24,408 nucleotides of DNA, from contig DASUFI010000318.1 in NCBI GenBank assembly GCA_036274635.1, positions 1 through 24,408 of the forward strand. The letters are read 5' to 3'. The number at the start of each line of letters is the position of its first letter. The first letter of the stretch is position 1. The DNA is from DASUFI01 sp036274635. Its GTDB lineage: Bacteria > Planctomycetota > B15-G4. The notes beneath the pieces were generated by a model. It was given only the letters and a program-made list of their open reading frames with translations, did no database searches and had not been told where the DNA came from. Shown here in pieces: positions 20,420-24,408 of the stretch. The translations under genes were made by a program, and so were the position numbers.

Positions 20420-21531
20420 ACGGAGGTGACGCCGCTCCCCGCCGCGCGCCCCCCGCGCGGCCCGCCCGCGCGACGCCGCGCCCGGCGGCCGCGCCGACCA
20501 CGCCCGACCGCTTTGCCGAGTCGCTCGCCCTGCACGGCCTGCCCGCGCTGCGCCGCGCCGAGACGCGCACCCTGCAGGTCAACATGGGCAAGCTGTGCAA
20601 CCAGGCCTGCGCGCACTGCCACGTGGACGCCGGCCCGGCGCGCACCGAGCGCATGGAGGCGCGCACCGTGGAGCGCATCCTGTCCGTGCTGCGGCGCAGC
20701 GAGGCCATCGCCACCGTGGACATCACCGGCGGCGCGCCCGAGCTGAACCCGCACTTCCGCCGACTCGTGAACGGCGCGATGGCGGCCGGCAAGGACGTGC
20801 TGCTGCGCTGCAACCTCACCGTGCTGCTGCAGCCGGGCCAGCAGGACACCGCGCGTTTCCTCGCCGAGCGCGGAGTCACCGTCATCGCCTCGCTGCCTTG
20901 CTACACCGCCGAGAACGTGGATCGCCAGCGCGGCCCCGGCGTGTTCGAGGGCAGCATCAAGGTGCTGCGCGCGCTGAACGCCCTCGGCTACGGCGCGCTG
21001 CAGGGCGCCGAGGCGCCCGCCGAGCCGAACGAGGATGACGTCGAGGACGACGACCTCGAGCCCCCGCCGGTGCTGCGCCTGCACCTCGTCTACAACCCGC
21101 AGGGCCCGACGCTGCCGGGGCCGCAGGCGCAGCTCGAGCGCGACTACCGCGTCCGCCTCGCCGCCGACCACGGCGTGGTCTTCGACCACCTCTACGTGCT
21201 GGCCAACATGCCCATCCACCGCTTCGCCGACGACCTGCGCCGGCAGGGCGCGCTGGAGAGCTACGCCGACCTGCTGGCCGAGCGCTTCAACCCGCAGGCC
21301 GTGCCCGGCGTGATGTGCCGCGAGCTGGTCTCGGTGGACTGGGACGGCCGGCTGTCCGACTGCGACTTCAACCTGCAGCTCGGCCTGCCGCTGGGCGCTG
21401 CGGGCCCGCGCAGCATCTTCGATCTCGACGACCTGTCCGCGCTCGACCGCCGCCCGGTCCGCACCGCCGCGCACTGCCTCGGCTGCACCGCCGGGCAGGG
21501 CAGCTCGTGCGGGGGCGCGCTGGCCGGCTGA
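20416..21531 (+). CDS. arsS: Arsenosugar biosynthesis radical SAM protein ArsS
   Basis: The 371-residue protein contains the radical SAM cluster motif CNQACAHC (Cys61, Cys65, Cys68) right after VNMGKL. Next come ITGGAPELNPHF and, at the C-terminus, CRELVSVDWDGRLSDCDFNL and HCLGCTAGQGSSCGG, Cys-rich segments typical of the ArsS/DUF3641 end. ArsS is proposed to attach a 5'-deoxyadenosyl group from SAM to dimethylarsenite, giving an arsenosugar precursor. The residues 198-214 region (an acidic insert, EPNEDDVEDDDLEPPP) is unusually charged. The TTG at 20416 is the only reasonable start, with GGAG 8 bases upstream; the first 30 residues are a Pro/Ala/Arg-rich extension. The glycosyltransferase gene follows after one base. 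Confidence 0.88.
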   Translation: MNGGDAAPRRAPPARPARATPRPAAAPTTPDRFAESLALHGLPALRRAETRTLQVNMGKLCNQACAHCHVDAGPARTERMEARTVERILSVLRRSEAIATVDITGGAPELNPHFRRLVNGAMAAGKDVLLRCNLTVLLQPGQQDTARFLAERGVTVIASLPCYTAENVDRQRGPGVFEGSIKVLRALNALGYGALQGAEAPAEPNEDDVEDDDLEPPPVLRLHLVYNPQGPTLPGPQAQLERDYRVRLAADHGVVFDHLYVLANMPIHRFADDLRRQGALESYADLLAERFNPQAVPGVMCRELVSVDWDGRLSDCDFNLQLGLPLGAAGPRSIFDLDDLSALDRRPVRTAAHCLGCTAGQGSSCGGALAG

Positions 21532-21532
21532 G

Positions 21533-22897
21533 GTGTCTTCCGGAGCGCGCCTCGCGCTGCTGGCCAAGCCGCCGCGGCGCGGCGCGTGCAAGGAGCGGCT
21601 CGCGGCGGCGCTGGGCGAGGGCCGCGCGGCCCGGCTGGCGCGCGCGATGCTGCTGGACACGTGGAGCGCGATCTCGGCCTGGGTCTCCAGCCAGCCCGAC
21701 GTGGACCTCGTGCTGGCCATCGCCGGCGCGCCCGATGAGTATCCGCTGCTGCAGCCGACGCCCTCGGTGCTGCGCCAGGTCGAGGGCGACCTCGGGCGCC
21801 GCATGGCCACGCTGTGCGCCGGCGCTCTGGGGCAGCGCGGGCGCGTGCTGCTGCTGGGCACGGACAGCCCGGGCCTGCCCGTCACGCACATCGCCGGCGC
21901 GCTCGCGGCGCTGGCCGATGCCGACGTCGTGCTGGGCCCCGCGGCCGACGGCGGCTTCTGGTGCCTCGGCGTGCGCGGCGGACCGCAGTCGCTCAACGGC
22001 AACACCTGGCTGGATGGCCTCGCGTGGCACCAGCCCGACACGCTGGCGCAGGTCGAGGACCGCGCGCGCCGCATCGGACTGCGCGTCGCGCGTGCCGCGC
22101 CGTGGTGGGACGTGGACCGCGAGAGCGACCTGCCCTCGCTGCGCGCGCTGCTCGCCGCCGAGCCGGACCGCGCGCCCGAGACGGCGCTCGAGCTGGCGCG
22201 GCCCGACGGCGAGTCGCCGCTCTCGATCGTCATCCCCACGTTGCAGGAGTCCGTGCGCCTCGACGAGTGCCTGCGGGCCGTGCGCGAGCAGCCGGGGCCG
22301 CTCGAGGTCGTCGTGGCCGACGGCGGCAGCAGCGACCGCAGCCCCGAGCGCGCGGCGGCCAGCGGGGCGACGGTGCTGGTCACGGGCCCCGGCCGCGGCC
22401 GGCAGCTCGCGGCGGGCGCGCGCCTCGCCACCGGCGACGTGCTGCTCTTCCTGCACGTCGACGTGCGCCTGCCGTCCGGCGGCACGGACCTCGTGCGCGG
22501 GGCGCTGGCCGACCCGCGCGCCGAGGCCGGCGCCTTCGTGACCCGCACGGTGGCCGACCCCTCGCTGCGCAACCTCGCCGGCCCGCTGCTGCGCCTCGCC
22601 GACCTGCGCTCGCGCCTCACGCGCCACCCCTACGGCGACCAGGCGCTCTTCGTGCGGCGCGCGGCCTACGAGGCCGCCGGCGGCTTCCGCCCGCTGCCCA
22701 TCTGCGAGGACTACGACCTCGCGCGCCGCCTCGCCGCGCGCGCGCCGCTCGCGCGCATCGGCACGCCCGTCACCGTGTCGGGCCGCCGCGTGCAAGGCCG
22801 GCCGGTGCGCGCGCTCTTCGTGAACCGCATGATCCCGCCGCTGTTCAGGCTGGGCGTCGATCCGGCGCTGCTGGCGCGAATGTACCGGCAGCCCTGA
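21533..22897 (+). CDS. DUF2064 and GT2 glycosyltransferase fusion, arsenosugar-associated
   Basis: The 454-residue protein joins two families that are often separate neighbours of arsS. Residues 1-215 are the DUF2064 (TIGR04282-like) nucleotidyltransferase-fold part: LLAKPPRRGACKERLAAAL, then LLGTDSPGLP and VLGPAADGGFWCLG. Residues about 223-454 are a GT2 enzyme of the TIGR04283 type: LSIVIPTLQESVRLDECL, VVVADGGSSDRS, LLFLHVDVRLP (the DxD-like spot), GDQALFVRRAAYEAAGGF and ICEDYDLARRL. The GT2 half probably acts on the adenosylated arsenical or its derived sugar. The start is GTG at 21533, one base past the arsS stop, so the two are surely co-transcribed. No arsM methyltransferase is visible here, so the methylated substrate must come from elsewhere in the genome. 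Confidence 0.88.
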   Translation: MSSGARLALLAKPPRRGACKERLAAALGEGRAARLARAMLLDTWSAISAWVSSQPDVDLVLAIAGAPDEYPLLQPTPSVLRQVEGDLGRRMATLCAGALGQRGRVLLLGTDSPGLPVTHIAGALAALADADVVLGPAADGGFWCLGVRGGPQSLNGNTWLDGLAWHQPDTLAQVEDRARRIGLRVARAAPWWDVDRESDLPSLRALLAAEPDRAPETALELARPDGESPLSIVIPTLQESVRLDECLRAVREQPGPLEVVVADGGSSDRSPERAAASGATVLVTGPGRGRQLAAGARLATGDVLLFLHVDVRLPSGGTDLVRGALADPRAEAGAFVTRTVADPSLRNLAGPLLRLADLRSRLTRHPYGDQALFVRRAAYEAAGGFRPLPICEDYDLARRLAARAPLARIGTPVTVSGRRVQGRPVRALFVNRMIPPLFRLGVDPALLARMYRQP

Positions 22898-22912
22898 CGC
22901 GGGCCGTCGCGC

Positions 22913-24028
22913 TCACTCCTTGGCGAGCACGTCCTTGCGCGCGCGCCACGATGCGAGCACCTTGGCCTGCTCCTCCTGCTGTCCCTGCAGCGCCAGCGCG
23001 CGCGAGAGCATGTAGAGCGCCTTGAGGTGCTGCGGGTGCTGCTCCAGCACGGCGTGCAGGGCCTCGGCGGCGACGGCGGCGTCGCGCTGCTCGAGGGCGT
23101 TCTCGGCGCGCAACAGCTGGGCCTCGGCATCGTGCGGCTCGGCGGCGAGGCGCTCGTCGAGCAGCGCCAAGGCCTCGGCGTCGCGCCCCTCGCGCAGGCA
23201 GCAGCGCACGATGGCGGCCGGCGCGCGCGGGTGGTCGGGCTGCAGCGCGAGCACCTCGCGGAAGCAGGCCTCGGCCTCGACGTCGCGCAGCTCTGCGCGG
23301 CGCACCTGGCCGAGGGCGTAGAGCATGGCGGCGCGCTGCCTGCCCTGCGCGCGGGCGAGCACGTCCTGCGCCAGCTCGTCGGCGCGCTCGGGGCGGTGCC
23401 ACAGGGCCAGCGCCTCGACCAGCTCCACCTTCACGTCGTCGCGGTCGGGGGCGAGGGCGAGGGCCTGCTCGAGCATCGGGATGGCGCGCTCGACGAGGTC
23501 GGGGTCGTCGTCCAGCGTACGCGCGCGGGCCAGCGAGCGGTCCACCGTGAGCTTCGCGCGCAGGGTGGGCGGGGCCGTGGCCGGCAGCTGCGCGATGGCG
23601 GCGTCCGCGTCGCGCCAGCGCTGCAGCGCGAGCAGCGCCTCGACGCAGGCCGCGGCGAGGTCGGGGTTGTCGCCCAGCGCCGAGCGCGCCGAGGTGGCCC
23701 AGGCCAGCGCCGAGTCGGCCTGGCCGTGCGCCGTCGCGAGGCGCATGCGCGCGACGCCCAGCGGCGGCGGGCCCTCGCGCACCTCACCCAGCGCGGTGTT
23801 CGCGGCGGCCGCCTCGTCCGCACGGCCGGCGTCCAGCAGGGCCTGGATGCGCTCGCCGGCGACGCGCGGGTCGGCCAGCAGCGCGGCGGCGGCGCCGTCG
23901 AGGAGCGCCAGCGCCTCCTGCGCGTGGCCCGCGCGGCGGGCCTCGCGCGCGGCGCGTGCCAGGTCGGCGGCCTCGTCGCCCGGGGGTGCGAGCATGGGCA
24001 GCAGGGCGGCGAGCACGACCGCGATCAC
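22913..24028 (-). CDS. Exported TPR protein coupled to an UnbV-type protein
   Basis: The 371-residue protein begins with a short hydrophobic signal (IAVVLAALLPMLAPPG) and is otherwise made of helix-turn-helix TPR units. Examples are AREARRAGHAQEALALLDGA, IPMLEQALALAPDRDDVKVELVEAL, VEAEACFREVLALQPDHPRAP and ALHAVLEQHPQHLKALYMLSRAL. It is probably periplasmic or membrane-attached and serves protein-protein contact. The start is GTG at 24028, overlapping the TGA of the upstream gene as GTGA. Pairs of FG-GAP/UnbV and TPR proteins are common in large-genome environmental bacteria, but what they handle is not known. It converges with the glycosyltransferase gene, leaving only 15 bases between stops. 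Confidence 0.85.
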   Translation of the reverse strand: MIAVVLAALLPMLAPPGDEAADLARAAREARRAGHAQEALALLDGAAAALLADPRVAGERIQALLDAGRADEAAAANTALGEVREGPPPLGVARMRLATAHGQADSALAWATSARSALGDNPDLAAACVEALLALQRWRDADAAIAQLPATAPPTLRAKLTVDRSLARARTLDDDPDLVERAIPMLEQALALAPDRDDVKVELVEALALWHRPERADELAQDVLARAQGRQRAAMLYALGQVRRAELRDVEAEACFREVLALQPDHPRAPAAIVRCCLREGRDAEALALLDERLAAEPHDAEAQLLRAENALEQRDAAVAAEALHAVLEQHPQHLKALYMLSRALALQGQQEEQAKVLASWRARKDVLAKE

Positions 24029-24408
24029 GGCCCGGCCTCCCCCGCGCCCTGCCGCAGGCGCGACGTGCCGGCGTGCAGGCCCTGGAACAGCTCGACCTTG
24101 CCGTCGGGCCAGCGCACGCGGGCGGTGAGGACGGCGTCGGCGGCCACGCCCACGACCAGCGCCGCGGGGTCCTCGGCCGAGAGGAAGCTGCTGCCCGCGC
24201 GCGCCTCACCGCTCCAGCTGCGCGTGCCGTCGGTCAGCGTGACGCGTGCGCCCGGGGCGTGCGCCGGCGGCAGCAGCAGGATGCGCCCCGCGCGCCCGAC
24301 GCCGCGCGAGGCATTGAGCAGCAGGCGCGGCGGCCCGTCCAGCACGGCCACCACGAGGTCCGTGCGCCCGTCGCCGTCGAGGTCGCCCGCCGCGCAGCCG
24401 CGGTGCGC
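24025..24408 (-). CDS. FG-GAP/VCBS repeat protein with ASPIC/UnbV C-terminus (5' part outside window)
   Basis: About 127 C-terminal residues are visible. They start with an FG-GAP/VCBS repeat (GDLDGDGRTDLVVAVLDG, a calcium-loop-like DxDGDG) followed by PPRLLLNASRG. Next comes the ASPIC/UnbV module: GARVTLTDGTRSW, AGSSFLSAEDPAALVVGV and VRWPDGKVELFQGL. This order, FG-GAP repeats then UnbV, is that of CRTAC1-like exported proteins. The UnbV module is annotated by homology only and its substrate is unknown. The stop overlaps the GTG start of the TPR gene, so the two should be made together. The true start and most repeats lie beyond the right edge. Confidence 0.85.
   Translation of the reverse strand, partial: AHRGCAAGDLDGDGRTDLVVAVLDGPPRLLLNASRGVGRAGRILLLPPAHAPGARVTLTDGTRSWSGEARAGSSFLSAEDPAALVVGVAADAVLTARVRWPDGKVELFQGLHAGTSRLRQGAGEAGP

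Noticed and set aside
20338..22620. A 760-codon minus-strand frame
   Set aside because: Antisense of arsS and the glycosyltransferase fusion; rich in Ser/Arg/Ala runs typical of GC-rich shadows.

Overview
The window is about 24.4 kb of very GC-rich bacterial chromosome. No rRNA or taxonomic marker gene is present. The mix of an AceE-type pyruvate dehydrogenase E1 coupled to malate dehydrogenase, tandem secreted thioredoxin-fold proteins, an FG-GAP/UnbV protein coupled to a TPR protein, arsenosugar genes and an inverted chromosomal integron fits an environmental bacterium. A Planctomycetota-like or similar deep-branching lineage is my guess, not a demonstrated assignment.

Positions 1-7655 are an integron of the inverted type. 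A complete IntI integrase (minus strand, 7655-6609) is followed in the same direction by a putative attI (R core at 6423-6429) and then at least ten cassettes running to the left edge. Almost every cassette holds one minus-strand gene ending at or just before an attC site. Seven attC sites are near-identical 98-99-bp elements. One is a longer 126-bp variant and one is a short, probably disabled element near 1102-1160. Cassette contents, in order from attI, are: a small membrane protein; three small soluble proteins of unknown function; a zinc-ribbon-like protein; a small lipoprotein-like protein; a PD-(D/E)xK-like protein; a two-gene cassette with two lipoproteins, one carrying an HExxH metalloprotease motif; a frameshifted Cys/His hydrolase-like gene; and a ParD/RelE-type toxin-antitoxin pair with its own promoter and palindromic operator. 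The array continues beyond the left edge.

Positions 7848-11483 hold the flank: a small conserved protein of unknown function, a divergent TPR protein, and a secreted protein with two retropepsin-like DTG motifs and a C-terminal PDZ domain. Positions 11578-12033 hold a YHS-domain protein interrupted by an in-frame TGA. Positions 12118-15914 are an mdh-aceE operon with a 4-base GTGA overlap, linking malate/oxaloacetate interconversion to pyruvate oxidation.

Positions 16017-20092 are three tandem paralogues of an exported thioredoxin-fold protein with a long helical C-terminal part. The first two keep CxxC. The third has lost the first Cys and also appears to have lost its start codon. Positions 20252-22897 (plus strand) are an arsenosugar-type operon: a possible small Cys-tailed ORF, the radical SAM protein ArsS, and a DUF2064-GT2 glycosyltransferase fusion. 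From 24408 back to 22913 (minus strand) lie the end of an FG-GAP/ASPIC-UnbV protein and a translationally coupled TPR protein.

No stretch above 300 bases lacks a gene or attC site. The larger spacers (3093-3272, 6430-6608, 7656-7847, 8319-8468, 20093-20251) are covered in the entries next to them.
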